Source of the DNA: Pseudomonadota bacterium
GTDB lineage: Bacteria > Pseudomonadota > Gammaproteobacteria > Burkholderiales > Burkholderiaceae_C
DNA: 51,250 nucleotides
Reading direction: 5' to 3'
NCBI GenBank assembly: GCA_021841865.1
Contig: JAKCDM010000005.1
Location: 8,822 to 60,071, forward strand
Shown here: positions 17,834 through 29,764 of the stretch, piece after piece
Layout of the letters: each line of letters begins with the position of its first letter
Position numbering within the stretch: the first letter of the stretch is position 1
Notes under the pieces: generated by a model
Told to the model about the DNA's origin: nothing
Database searches by the model: none
The model's input: only the letters and a program-made list of their open reading frames with translations
Made by a program: the position numbers and the translations under genes

Positions 17834-18355
17834 ATGTCCGATTTCCTTTCCTGCCGTCGCCTCGCGACCGGCGCCGCGCTGTTGCTGCTGGCGAGTGCGG
17901 CGTGCGCCAAGCCGGCGCCGCTGCCGCCGGTGTACGTGCACATGAACGGCGCCAACGAGTTCCTGGAGGACGTGGTCGCCGTGCGCCCGGGCCAGCCCGT
18001 GGTGTTCGTCGACGAAGACACCGGCCCGCACACCATCGTCGGCTACGACCCCTCGACCGGCGCCACCAGCAAGCGTTTCGACGGCATGGTGCTGGGCACG
18101 CCGGGGCCGGGGCACGCGGTGCACACCTACACCATCCGCTTCGCGCACCCCGGGCTGAAGTTCTACTACTGCTCGATCCACGCCGAACTGGCGCGCGAAC
18201 CGGGCGGCGTCATCGATCCGAAGAAGCGCCCGACGGTGCACGGCTACGGCGACCCGATGGACGGCCTGATCATCGTCACCACCGACCCGCAGCTGCTGGC
18301 CGACAACCCGGCGAGTTCGCACCAGCGCATCCTGCCGCACTTCTTCGGCGGCTGA
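17834..18355 (+). CDS. Exported cupredoxin (type 1 copper protein)
   Basis: 173 residues with a signal peptide (…ALLLLASAACA, about 1-25) and a plastocyanin/azurin-like fold. The likely copper ligands are His in DTGPHTIVGY, then Cys and His in KFYYCSIHAEL; a methionine in GDPMDG could be the axial ligand. The loop between the Cys/His pair and the Met is longer than in plastocyanin. It probably carries electrons or binds copper in the periplasm. GGGAG about 7 bp before the ATG supports the start. The copper chaperone at 19778 is a thematic neighbour. Confidence 0.8.
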   Translation: MSDFLSCRRLATGAALLLLASAACAKPAPLPPVYVHMNGANEFLEDVVAVRPGQPVVFVDEDTGPHTIVGYDPSTGATSKRFDGMVLGTPGPGHAVHTYTIRFAHPGLKFYYCSIHAELAREPGGVIDPKKRPTVHGYGDPMDGLIIVTTDPQLLADNPASSHQRILPHFFGG

Positions 18356-18476
18356 GCCGCGCGCACCGGCTCAGCGCGCGGCGTCGCGGCGCCGCCGCCA
18401 GGCCCAGGAGCCTGGGCGGCAGAGGGTGAGCCTGCTGCAATTCGCCAGGGGTGGTCCATTCCGGCGCCGATCCGTC

Positions 18477-18498
18477 GCCCATAGTGGCCACTATGGGC
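18477..18498. repeat. Perfect 22-bp palindrome
   Basis: GCCCATAGTGG followed directly by CCACTATGGGC, with no mismatch and no loop. It lies in a 212-bp gap between the cupredoxin gene and the P-type ATPase fragment. It could be an operator, a recombination site or a transcription stop; nothing adjacent decides this. Confidence 0.7.
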
Positions 18499-18567
18499 TC
18501 CTCACCGCCCCCGAACTGTCCTCGCCCCTGACGAATTTCGCGACGGCTCCCTCTGCCGCCCAGGCTC

Positions 18568-18993
18568 CTAGTCGAGTTCGACCACGCAGGCCACGAGCAG
18601 CGCGCCGGCGGCGCTCGGCGCCAGCTCGCCGGCGCCGAGCGCCCGGGCGTGGAACACGCGCTGCAACGGCGCCCGGCAGACCACGGCGCGTTGCAGCAGC
18701 ACGGTCAGCGCGACCGCCGCGAGCAGCGGCACCGGCAGGCCGAGCAGCGGCGCCAGCACCAGCGCGCCGATCTCGCCGGTGTTGCCGGTCAGCGCATGGC
18801 GCACGAACTTGCGGATGTTGTCGTAGATGTTGTCGCAGATGCGTCGCCCCTCGCGCACCGCCGCGACGATGGTGGCGAAGTTGTCGTCCGGCAGCGCCAG
18901 CCCGCAGGCCTGGCGCGCCACCTCGGTACCGCCCAGGCCCATGGCCACGCCGATGTCGGCGGCGCGCAGCGCCGGCGCATCGACGACATCGCC
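18568..18993 (-). pseudogene. C-terminal fragment of a P-type cation ATPase
   Basis: The minus strand reads [29 protein letters not shown], the hinge motif of P-type ATPases (normally GDGVNDAPAL) with residues lost. It then reads [17 protein letters not shown]...[17 protein letters not shown] and [12 protein letters not shown], before jumping to [16 protein letters not shown] and a final membrane segment. The phosphorylation, nucleotide-binding and first membrane regions are missing, and the central part of the C-terminal membrane domain is deleted. It resembles the Ca2+/cation (PMA-type) branch. It meets an OmpA-like fragment head to head at about 18980. Confidence 0.75.
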
Positions 18994-19287
18994 TGGGCGC
19001 TGCGCGCCTGGCACGCGCGGCGCGTGCTGGTGCTCGGGCATGCCAGCAGCACCGGCGGCGCGCGCGCCAACGCGGCACTGGCGCTGGCGCGTGCCCGGCG
19101 CGTCGCCGAACGCCTGCGTCGCAGCGGCGTCGACGCCGCCGCGCGGGCCGACGATCCGGCGCCCGGACAGGCGCGGGCGCAGCGCGAGCGCGGGTTGCAG
19201 GCGCTGCGCAGCGCCGACGTGGATCTCGTGGCGTGGCCCGCGGGCGTCGACCCCGGCATGCCGCGTGCCCGCGCTCCGCGGCTATGA
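18976..19287 (+). pseudogene. C-terminal fragment of an OmpA-like domain protein
   Basis: The plus strand reads [38 protein letters not shown], which follows the OmpA C-terminal peptidoglycan-binding pattern (V-x-G-H-x-x-x-x-G-x-x-x-N-x-x-L-x-x-x-R-A-x-x-V-x-x-x-L-x-x-x-G-V). There is no plausible start: upstream the frame runs antisense into the ATPase fragment. It therefore looks like the 3' end of a lipoprotein or outer-membrane gene cut by the same event that cut the ATPase. The family assignment is by pattern only. Confidence 0.5.
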
Positions 19288-19298
19288 TGGCCCGGACG

Positions 19299-19679
19299 AT
19301 GAACCTGCTGCAGCGCCTGCGCACACCCGACCGTCGCGCCGCCACCCTGGCGTGGGTGCTGCTGCTGGCCGTCGCCTGCGCCCCGATGGCGCGCGCCATG
19401 GCGCCCACGCAGCGCACCGTGCTGGTGCCGTTCTGCACGGCGGGTGGTGGCGCCGCGCCGGGACACGGCGCGCCGCGCGACATCGCGCTGCGCTTCACCG
19501 CCTGCCTGAGCGTCGGCGCGCCCGGCGTGGGGCCGGCCCTGCCGCCGAGTTCGCACGCGGCGCCGCCGCGCCCGGCGGCCGCCGCGACGCGCGTCGGGCT
19601 GCAGCGCTCGGCGCCGGCGCCGGCGACGCCCATCGGGCGTCGCCCGCCGCCACGCGCACCACCGTCACGCCCGGCCTGA
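19299..19679 (+). CDS. Small exported DUF2946-like protein
   Basis: 126 residues: a signal peptide or membrane anchor (RRAATLAWVLLLAVACAPMARAMAP, about 13-37), then VLVPFCTAGGGA and DIALRFTACLSVG with two cysteines, and a Pro/Ala/Arg-rich tail. The short size, the V-P-x-C-T/S-A-x-G motif and the position next to a PCu(A)C chaperone resemble DUF2946 proteins, which often accompany copper genes. The start may be the ATG at 19299, 19287 or 19284; there is no clear ribosome-binding site. The tail is low complexity. Confidence 0.6.
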   Translation: MNLLQRLRTPDRRAATLAWVLLLAVACAPMARAMAPTQRTVLVPFCTAGGGAAPGHGAPRDIALRFTACLSVGAPGVGPALPPSSHAAPPRPAAAATRVGLQRSAPAPATPIGRRPPPRAPPSRPA

Positions 19680-19777
19680 CGGGCCGCAGCGGCGGCCGCC
19701 AACCCCAAGCCCCCTCTCGTCACGCCGCGCGTGGCGCCGCCTTCGGGCGGCGGCGCGACGCCACCAGGAATTTCGTC

Positions 19778-20317
19778 ATGTCCCTTTCCGATCACCTTCC
19801 CATGCTGTCCCGTCGCGCCTGCGGCACGCTGCTGCTCGGCGGCGCGCTGGGTCTCGTCTCAGGCGCGTTCGCCGTGCCCACCGCATCCGCCGGGCCCACC
19901 GCATCCCCGGTGCGCGTGACCGATGCGTGGATCCGCTGGCTGCCGGCCGGCCTGCCGGCCGGCGGCTACATGCACCTGCACAACGACGGCGCGCATACGG
20001 TGGCGCTGATCGGCGCGTCGAGCGCCGACTACGGCCGGGTCATGCTGCATCGCAGCGAAATGCAGCAGGGCACGATGCGCATGCTCCCTGTCAAAAAAGT
20101 GGACATTCCGGCGCACGCGGACGTGGTGTTCCAGCCCGGCGGCTACCACGTCATGCTGATGCAGCCGCGCAAGTCCATCGAGCCCGGCCAGCAGGTGCCG
20201 ATCACGCTGAAGTTCTCCGACGGCACGCAGGCGCGCGTGGAGTTCGCGGTACGCAGACCCGACGCCAGCGGCGCCCCGCAGGGCTCCCACGGCATGTCGA
20301 TGCACCCGGCCTCCTGA
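19778..20317 (+). CDS. Periplasmic copper chaperone PCu(A)C
   Basis: 179 residues with a signal peptide (about 1-38, RRACGTLLLGG... to ...TASA) and the PCu(A)C (DUF461) domain. The copper-binding pattern H-x-n-M...H-x-x-M is present as MLHRSEMQQGTMRM and GGYHVMLMQPRKSIEPG. It delivers Cu(I) in the periplasm, classically to the CuA site of cytochrome oxidase. The His/Met-rich tail (SHGMSMHPAS) may add binding. AGGAA 8 bp before the ATG supports the start. The DUF2946-like gene lies 98 bp upstream on the same strand. Confidence 0.9.
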   Translation: MSLSDHLPMLSRRACGTLLLGGALGLVSGAFAVPTASAGPTASPVRVTDAWIRWLPAGLPAGGYMHLHNDGAHTVALIGASSADYGRVMLHRSEMQQGTMRMLPVKKVDIPAHADVVFQPGGYHVMLMQPRKSIEPGQQVPITLKFSDGTQARVEFAVRRPDASGAPQGSHGMSMHPAS

Positions 20318-20335
20318 CGCGGCGCCAACGCCGGC

Positions 20336-20659
20336 TCAGCGCGCGCGGTCGGCGGCTGCCGGCGCGCGCGCGGACGCGCCGCGCGGCGGGTACCAACCCA
20401 GTTCGCGCCGGCGATCGTGGGCGCGCAGGCGCTGCAGCGTTGCCGGCTCGTCGCGCGGCCGGGTACGGCGCTCCAGGCCGAGTTCGGCGATCACCTGGTG
20501 CGGGCGCGGGGCCCGCCGCGTGCTCATGTGCGCCGCGGTCAGGCGGATCAGCGTCGCATCCGCACGCTCGATCAGCCAGCGCAGTTGCGCGACATCGCGC
20601 GCGTTCTGCACGCGCACCCCGAACTCGAGCAAGTCTGCGGGCGCAGGGGAACGGTGCAT
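20336..20659 (-). CDS. Hypothetical protein, 107 residues
   Basis: A charged soluble protein with no signal peptide or membrane segment: LLEFGVRVQNARDVAQLRWLIERADATLIRLTAAHMSTRRA in pieces, followed by an Arg/Glu-rich stretch and an Ala/Arg tail. The mixed composition of the first 70 residues looks like genuine coding. I do not recognise a family. It is convergent with the PCu(A)C gene and lies downstream of the GlxA-type regulator. Confidence 0.5.
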   Translation of the reverse strand: MHRSPAPADLLEFGVRVQNARDVAQLRWLIERADATLIRLTAAHMSTRRAPRPHQVIAELGLERRTRPRDEPATLQRLRAHDRRRELGWYPPRGASARAPAAADRAR

Positions 20660-20707
20660 CGCGGATCTCCCGCCGACAAGGCCGTCGGCAATGCGCCCCA
20701 GCTTACG

Positions 20708-21799
20708 TCATCGGCGTGGCGTTGCGGCCGACGTGGTCCATGCCACGGCGTCGAATGCGCCGCTTGTTGATCCAGGACACAACTCGTCAATAGGGTCGCC
20801 GACAGGCAGACCGGCGGGCGGGGCGCGTAGCGAGGAGGGTCGCCCGCCGCCCCCCAGCCGGCCCCAGGCGCGTCGCAACTGCACGTCCGAGCTGAACCCG
20901 GCCAGCGCCGCGGCCTGGCCCACACGGGCTCCGGCCCGCAGCGCCGCCTCGGCCGTGCTCAGGCGGATGCGCTGCAGGTACTGCAGCGGCGTGATGCCGG
21001 CATGCTCGCCGAACAGGCGGCTCAGGTGGCGCGGCGACAGGCAGGCGAGCCGCGCCATGTCGTCGACCGACCAGGCACGCTGCGGCTCGCGGCAGATCGC
21101 GTCCTGCAGGCGATGCAGCGCCAGGTGCAGATGCCCACGATGCGCCAGGAACGGCGACAACTCCGGGTCGGCCGGGCCGCGGCGCAGCGCCACGACCATC
21201 GCCTCGGCCACGCGCGCGGCGACCAGCGCGCCGCTGGCGTCGGCGATGCGGTGCAGCATGAGGTCGATGCCGGTGGTCACGCCGGCGCTGCTCCACACCG
21301 CGCCCGACGCGACGAACACACGGTTGGCCAGCACCTGACAGCGTGGCGCGACGCGCCGCAACTCCTCGAGATGCTGGTGATGGGTCGTGGCTTCGATGCC
21401 GTCGAGCAGGCCGGCGTGCGCGGCCAGCACGCTGCCGGCGCAGATGCACACGAGTTCCACGGCGCCGCGCCGCACACGCAGGCGACGCAGCCATCGCAGC
21501 GCGGCCCGGGTTGCGTCGGGCGTCACGTCGGCCACGGCACCGGTCTGACCGGGCAGCACGATCCACGTCGTGCGCGACGCGTCGAGCGAATCGGGAAGCG
21601 GCGCGACACCGCGCAGCCCGAGACCGACCGACGACACCGGCTCGGCCAGCGGACCGACGAACTCGAGCTCGAAGCCCGCGGCCCGTCCCTGGGCGCCGAG
21701 AACCTGGTTGGCGATGCGCAGGGCCTCGGCCGGGCCGGCCCAATCCAGCGCCAGCGTGCCCGGCAGCAGCACGAACAGCACGCGCACCGGCGGGCTCAT
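20708..21799 (-). CDS. GlxA-family transcriptional regulator (DJ-1/PfpI + AraC domains)
   Basis: 363 residues. The N-terminal DJ-1/PfpI-like domain (about 1-195) has the nucleophile-elbow type segment ELVCICAGSVLAAHAGLLDG. The C-terminal AraC/XylS DNA-binding domain (about 215-315) has VDDMARLACLSPRHLSRLFGEHAGITPLQYLQRIRLSTAEAALR and a second helix-turn-helix ending near FSSDVQLRRAWGR. A short unrelated tail follows. The start lies 13 bp downstream of the isochorismatase-like gene, so the two are probably one operon. The effector is unknown. Confidence 0.85.
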   Translation of the reverse strand: MSPPVRVLFVLLPGTLALDWAGPAEALRIANQVLGAQGRAAGFELEFVGPLAEPVSSVGLGLRGVAPLPDSLDASRTTWIVLPGQTGAVADVTPDATRAALRWLRRLRVRRGAVELVCICAGSVLAAHAGLLDGIEATTHHQHLEELRRVAPRCQVLANRVFVASGAVWSSAGVTTGIDLMLHRIADASGALVAARVAEAMVVALRRGPADPELSPFLAHRGHLHLALHRLQDAICREPQRAWSVDDMARLACLSPRHLSRLFGEHAGITPLQYLQRIRLSTAEAALRAGARVGQAAALAGFSSDVQLRRAWGRLGGGGRPSSLRAPPAGLPVGDPIDELCPGSTSGAFDAVAWTTSAATPRR

Positions 21800-21812
21800 C
21801 GCGCTGCGCGCA

Positions 21813-22379
21813 TCAGCCCGCCGCGACGGCGCGCTCGAGCGCCTGCTCGACGCCGCAGATGGTCGCGAATCGATCCCGCAGCACCACCTCGCTGCGCAGC
21901 ACGATGTCGTCGGCCGCCAGGATGCCGCCACCCGGAATATCCATGTCGAAGCTCAAGGTCGCCGGGCTGACGAAATCGACCTCCCAGCCCATGTCGGACG
22001 CGTGGCGCGCGGTGGTCTCGCAGCACTGCTCGGTGCGGATGCCGCTGACCATCAAGCGGCGCACGCCATGGCGTACCAGCCACACCGACAGCCCGGTACC
22101 GACCAGCGCGCTGTGGCGCGACTTGACGAACTCCGCCGCCGGCTCGAAGGCCTCGAGACCGTCGATCGCACGCACCTGGCCGGAGCAGCGGGCGAACGGA
22201 TTGTCCGCGCGCTCCGGGCCGTCGCTGTGCAGGATGCGCAGCAGCGGCACGCGCGCGGCGACGCAGCCCCGGATCAGCGCGTTCTGCGCCTGCAGCCACA
22301 GCTGCGCGCGCCTGGGGTCGAAATACGGACGCAGCGCGAACGACTGTTGCGCATCGATCACCAGCAGACAGGTCTGCAT
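21813..22379 (-). CDS. Isochorismatase-family cysteine hydrolase
   Basis: 188 residues with the D-K-C catalytic triad of the family: D9 in LLVIDAQQSF, K86 in FVKSRHSAL and C119 in GIRTEQCCETTARHA. Members cleave amides or isochorismate; the substrate here cannot be told. GAGGAGAAGG immediately upstream of the ATG is a strong ribosome-binding site. It is paired with the GlxA-type regulator downstream, a frequent arrangement suggesting a nicotinamidase- or carbamoylase-like catabolic role under that regulator's control. Confidence 0.85.
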   Translation of the reverse strand: MQTCLLVIDAQQSFALRPYFDPRRAQLWLQAQNALIRGCVAARVPLLRILHSDGPERADNPFARCSGQVRAIDGLEAFEPAAEFVKSRHSALVGTGLSVWLVRHGVRRLMVSGIRTEQCCETTARHASDMGWEVDFVSPATLSFDMDIPGGGILAADDIVLRSEVVLRDRFATICGVEQALERAVAAG

Positions 22380-22484
22380 GCCCTTCTCCTCGTGGCGAAG
22401 GCCTGATTGTCGCCCTGCCGCGACGCGCACGGCCATCCATTGCCAGACGAAAACGCGACAGATCCGGACAACGCAAGCGGCGCA

Positions 22485-22964
22485 TCAGCGCGACACCGGC
22501 AGGTACGTCGACTCCTTGACCTCCTCCATCACGATCGAACTGCGCGACTCGGCCGCGACGGGCAGGCGCTTGAGGATGCTGCCGAGCAGTCCGCGGTACT
22601 CCCGCATGTCGCGCAGGCGGAACTTGAGCAGGTAGTCGAACTCGCCGGACACCAGGTGGCACTCCAGCACCTCGGGCATGTGCAGCAGTTCGTCGCGCAC
22701 GGCATCGAACACGTCGGCGCCCTTGGCCGCCAGCTTGATCTCCACGAACACCAGCAGGCTCTTGTCGACGGCCGCCGGGGAGACCAGCGCGCAATAGCCG
22801 GTGATCACGCCGTCGCGCTCCATGCGCTTGACCCGCTCGGCGCACGGCGATGTGCTCAGGCCCACGCGCTGCGCCACCTCGGTGATCGGCAGGCGTCCCT
22901 CGCGCTGCAGGATGTCGAGGATCTTGCGATCCATGCGGTCCAGGGGGTGTTTTTCACGTTCCAT
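22485..22964 (-). CDS. Lrp/AsnC-family regulator
   Basis: 159 residues: winged helix-turn-helix (about 9-60: LDRMDRKILDILQREGRLPITEVAQRVGLSTSPCAERVKRME in pieces) and a C-terminal RAM ligand-binding domain (about 70-150, with ECHLVSGEFDYLLKFRLRDM). It is divergent from dadA, 119 bp apart, so it most likely controls D-amino-acid dehydrogenase in response to an amino acid such as alanine, as Lrp/DadR do elsewhere. The intergenic region holds small dyads (TTCCGGAA and CCTTC-G-GAAGG). Confidence 0.88.
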   Translation of the reverse strand: MEREKHPLDRMDRKILDILQREGRLPITEVAQRVGLSTSPCAERVKRMERDGVITGYCALVSPAAVDKSLLVFVEIKLAAKGADVFDAVRDELLHMPEVLECHLVSGEFDYLLKFRLRDMREYRGLLGSILKRLPVAAESRSSIVMEEVKESTYLPVSR

Positions 22965-23083
22965 GGCAGGTTCCGGAAGTCGTGTCCCGTGATCCTACCT
23001 TCGGAAGGATTGAAAAACAGGGAAATTTGCCGCAGGGTCGCGCCTACAGTTCATGACACCTTTACGTAATCAGGGGTTTGGGC

Positions 23084-24376
23084 ATGAAAGTCATCGTTCT
23101 CGGCGCCGGGGTCATCGGAGTCACCACGGCCTACTACCTGGCGCGCGCCGGTGCCGACGTGACGGTGCTGGAGCGCCAGCCCGGCCCGGCGCTGGAGACC
23201 AGCCACGCCAATGCCGGCCAGGTCTCGCCCGGCTACTCGACGCCGTGGGCGGCGCCGGGCATTCCACTCAAGGCCCTGAAGTGGATGTTCCAGCGTCATG
23301 CGCCGCTGGCCATCCGCCCCGACGGCACGCTGTGGCAGTTGCGCTGGATGCACGCCATGCTGCGCAACTGCACGGCCACGCGCTACGCGATCAACAAGGA
23401 ACGCATGATGCGCCTGGCCGAATACAGCCGCGACAGCCTGCGCGCGCTGCGCGCCGAGACCGGGCTGCAATACGAACAGCGCAGCGCCGGCACGCTGCAG
23501 GTGTTCCGCAGCCAGTCCCAGTTCGACGCGGCGCAACGCGACATCGCGGTGCTGCAGGAATGCGGCGTGGCCCACGAGTTGCTGCGCGCCGACCAGCTCG
23601 AATCGGTGGAGCCGGCGCTGGCGCGGGCGCGCGACCGCTTGGTCGGCGGACTGCGCCTGCCCAACGACGAGACCGGCGACTGCCGGCTGTTCACCGACGG
23701 CCTGGCGCGCCTGGCCGCCGGGCTCGGCGTGCGCTTCGAATACGGCCGCCAGGTGCGCGCGCTGCACCACGACGGACGACGCATCACCTCGATCGACGTC
23801 GACGGCGAGCGCGTGCACGCCGACGCCTACGTCGTGGCCTTCGGCAGCTATTCGCGCCAGTTGCTGCTGCCGCTGGGCATCGACCTGCCGGTCTACCCGA
23901 TCAAGGGCTATTCGCTGACCGTGCCGCTGGTCGACGAGTCGCTGGCGCCGCGTTCGACGGTGCTCGACGAGACCTACAAGATCGCCATCACCCGCTTCGA
24001 CCAGCGCATCCGCGTCGGCGGCATGGCCGAGATCGCCGGCTTCGACCTGCGCCTGAACCCGCGGCGACGCGAGACCCTGGAAATGGTCACCGGCCAGCTG
24101 TTCCCCGGTGGCGACCTGGGAGCGGCCGAGTTCTGGACCGGGCTGCGCCCGATGACCCCGGACGGCACGCCGATCGTCGGCCCCACCCGCTTCGCCAACC
24201 TGTCGCTCAACACCGGCCACGGCACGCTGGGCTGGACCATGGCCTGCGGCTCGGCGCGCGTGCTCGCCGACCAGCTCAGCGGACATCGCTGCGACATCGA
24301 GGCGCGCGACCTGGCGCTCGACCGCGGCGCCGCGCCGCACGCGTCGCACAGCCCCGGCGCAGCGCTGCCGGTCTGA
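23084..24376 (+). CDS. dadA: D-amino-acid dehydrogenase DadA
   Basis: 430 residues. The FAD-binding GxGxxG motif stands at the very N-terminus ([29 protein letters not shown]). The DadA-typical [28 protein letters not shown] stretch and the end [25 protein letters not shown] are present. It oxidises D-amino acids, chiefly D-alanine, to 2-oxo acids, passing electrons to the respiratory chain at the inner membrane. AGGGG precedes the ATG at 23084. No alanine racemase (dadX) follows; instead there is a tandem repeat. Confidence 0.93.
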   Translation: MKVIVLGAGVIGVTTAYYLARAGADVTVLERQPGPALETSHANAGQVSPGYSTPWAAPGIPLKALKWMFQRHAPLAIRPDGTLWQLRWMHAMLRNCTATRYAINKERMMRLAEYSRDSLRALRAETGLQYEQRSAGTLQVFRSQSQFDAAQRDIAVLQECGVAHELLRADQLESVEPALARARDRLVGGLRLPNDETGDCRLFTDGLARLAAGLGVRFEYGRQVRALHHDGRRITSIDVDGERVHADAYVVAFGSYSRQLLLPLGIDLPVYPIKGYSLTVPLVDESLAPRSTVLDETYKIAITRFDQRIRVGGMAEIAGFDLRLNPRRRETLEMVTGQLFPGGDLGAAEFWTGLRPMTPDGTPIVGPTRFANLSLNTGHGTLGWTMACGSARVLADQLSGHRCDIEARDLALDRGAAPHASHSPGAALPV

Positions 24377-24390
24377 GCCGGCTCGGGCCG

Positions 24391-24460
24391 GGCCTGGTCG
24401 GGCCTGGTCGGGCCTGGTCGGGCCTGGTCGGGCTTGGTCGGGCCGGGTCGGGCCGCGTCG
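24391..24460. repeat. Seven tandem 10-bp units after dadA
   Basis: GGCCTGGTCG occurs four times without change (24391-24430), then three decaying versions (GGCTTGGTCG, GGCCGGGTCG, GGCCGCGTCG). It begins 14 bp after the dadA stop. The order, with perfect copies first and decayed ones last, suggests slippage growth from the left. The rest of the 369-bp gap up to the Rrf2 gene holds an unusual AT-rich spot at about 24480-24500 (ACGTAATATATTCC) that could be promoter sequence, and no gene. Confidence 0.85.
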
Positions 24461-24745
24461 CGGCGCGCGCGGCACAAGATTCACGTAATATATTCCTTCA
24501 AGGCGCCTGCCACCGCGCCGCTGCGCGGGCCCCGGCCGCGCGCGCGTCCCGCCGGGGCGCGCGCGTGTGGCGGCGGCTCGCGGCGCGACACAAGGCCTGG
24601 CGCATGGGTGCGGCGGCGTGCGCGCATGCGGCGCACAGCGCACGCCGGCCCACGCACGGCATGCCGCGGCACTGCCGCAGCACCTGGGCATGCTGTACGC
24701 TCGCGTGGTTCGTCGTTGAATTCTCCGAATAAGCGGCTACCGACC

Positions 24746-25225
24746 ATGCGCCTGACCACGATGACCGACTACGCGCTGCGTCTGCTGATGTACGTCGCGC
24801 AGTACCCTGACCGTCTTTGCACCATCGCCGAGGTGGCTGGCGCCTACCGCATCTCGGAGGCCCACCTGATGAAAATCACCCAGCTGCTCGGCCAGTCGGG
24901 CTGGCTGGAGACGGTGCGCGGCAAGGGTGGCGGCATGCGGCTGGCACGGCCGCCGGCGCAGATCAACATCGGCGCCGTGGTACGCGACATCGAGCCGGAT
25001 TTCTACCTGGTCGAATGCATGGGCGCGAACGACCACTGCCTGCTCACCGGAGCGTGCCGCCTGACCGGCGTCATCAACGGCGCGCTGCGCAGCTTTCTCG
25101 AGCAGCTCGACGCGCGCACGCTGGCCGACCTGCTGCCGCCCGATCCCGGGCGCGGCATGCCGATGCGCGCGCCGCGCTCGCGCGCCGCGGCCCGGCCCGG
25201 CGGGCCCGGGCGCGGCAGCGCCTGA
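24746..25225 (+). CDS. nsrR: Rrf2-family regulator, NsrR type
   Basis: 159 residues. The opening MRLTTMTDYALRLLMYVA and the wing RGKGGGMRLARPPAQINIGAVVRDIEP are typical of NsrR. Three cysteines in the cluster-binding loop (ECMGANDHCLLTGACRL, about 91-107) would hold an Fe-S cluster that senses nitric oxide. A 25-residue Arg/Pro/Gly-rich tail is additional and looks nonessential. NsrR usually represses NO-detoxification genes; none is adjacent, so its targets lie elsewhere. The gene ends 11 bp before the convergent Sel1-repeat gene. Confidence 0.82.
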   Translation: MRLTTMTDYALRLLMYVAQYPDRLCTIAEVAGAYRISEAHLMKITQLLGQSGWLETVRGKGGGMRLARPPAQINIGAVVRDIEPDFYLVECMGANDHCLLTGACRLTGVINGALRSFLEQLDARTLADLLPPDPGRGMPMRAPRSRAAARPGGPGRGSA

Positions 25226-25236
25226 CGCGCCGCGGC

Positions 25237-26037
25237 TCAGCTGCGGGCCAGCGCGGCGGGCCACGCCAGCGGCGTGCGAGCCTCGCCGTAGTCGAGCGCC
25301 TTGCGGCGCCAGCTCTGCAGCGCCGCGCGGCCTTCGGGCCACTGACGCAAGGCCTGCTCGTGCAGGCGCGCCAGCGCGAACTGGGCCGGCCACCAGCCCT
25401 GCTCGGCGGCCTGTCGAAACCAGTCGACGGCCTGCTCGGGATCGCGGCGACAGCCGTCGCCGAGTTCGTGCAGGCGACCCAGCTCATACTGCGCCGCCGC
25501 CGCGCCGCCGTCGGCCGCCGCGCGCAGCCAATGCATGGCCGCGGCAGGCGCACGCGCGATCTGGCCGCCCGCCTGGTAGAGCATGCCCAGCTGGTATTGC
25601 GCCCCGCTCAGCCCGTGCGCGGCCGCCAGTCGCAGCCAGTTCATGGCCATGATGTCGTCGCGGCAGGCGCCGCGTCCGGTGGCATGGGCGAGCCCGAGAC
25701 GGTACATGGCGCGCGCATGCCCGCGGCGCGCCGCGCGCACGAAATGCTGCATCGCGCCGACCGTGTCGCGGCGCATGCCGCGACCTTGCTCGAGCAGGCG
25801 CCCGAGCTGGTAATGGGCACACGGCAGCAGGTCCGCGCGGCCGCGCAGGGCCTGGCGAAAGCAGCTGGCAGCGGCGGCATACTCATGCTGCGCCTGCAGG
25901 CTCATGCCGCGCGCGAATGCGTCGCGCGCATCGCCGGCGGCCTTCGCGTCGCGGCGGCGTTGGCCCACCGTGCCTGTGCCTGGCGTGGCCGCGGCTTCGA
26001 CAAACGTATTCAAGACAAACCTATTCAAGTCAAGCAT
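25237..26037 (-). CDS. Sel1-repeat (TPR-like) protein
   Basis: 266 residues with at least five tandem Sel1-like repeats from about residue 70 to 240 (pattern A-x-x-x-L-G-x-x-Y/H-x-x-G-x-G-x-x-x-D-x-x-x-A-x-x-W-x-x-x-A-A). Clear examples are AMYRLGLAHATGRGACRDDIMAMNWLRLAAAHG in pieces and AQYELGRLHELGDGCRRDPEQAVDWFRQAAEQG. No signal peptide is visible, so it is probably a cytoplasmic scaffold for protein contacts. GAGGAGACCGAG before the ATG at 26037 sets the start. A TAGCAT word lies about 55 bp upstream. Confidence 0.82.
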   Translation of the reverse strand: MLDLNRFVLNTFVEAAATPGTGTVGQRRRDAKAAGDARDAFARGMSLQAQHEYAAAASCFRQALRGRADLLPCAHYQLGRLLEQGRGMRRDTVGAMQHFVRAARRGHARAMYRLGLAHATGRGACRDDIMAMNWLRLAAAHGLSGAQYQLGMLYQAGGQIARAPAAAMHWLRAAADGGAAAAQYELGRLHELGDGCRRDPEQAVDWFRQAAEQGWWPAQFALARLHEQALRQWPEGRAALQSWRRKALDYGEARTPLAWPAALARS

Positions 26038-26246
26038 CTCGGTCTCCTCGTGCTCCCCCCGGATGCTGAATCGTCGAGAGGCCATGCTAGAAACATGGTT
26101 GGCTGCTGCCCATCGGGGCCTCACCGATCATGAGGCCGCGCTGCGCGGGCCCGCGCACGGCCCGCGCAGCGAGCCGCCGATGCGGCGAAAATGCGGCCTG
26201 CGAGGCCGCCGACGGCCGATGCGCCATTGCTCACCAAGGATCCCCC

Positions 26247-29745
<3,499 letters not shown>

Positions 29746-29764
29746 GCGCGCGGGCCGCGGCGCG

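Noticed and set aside
18649-19287. A complete plus-strand gene containing the OmpA-like segment
   Set aside because: The first half of the frame is antisense to the recognisable P-type ATPase fragment, so only the C-terminal part can be real.
24481-24745. A small gene or RNA in the gap before the Rrf2 regulator
   Set aside because: No conserved peptide, cloverleaf or clear hairpin-terminator structure could be supported; only an AT-rich spot is visible.
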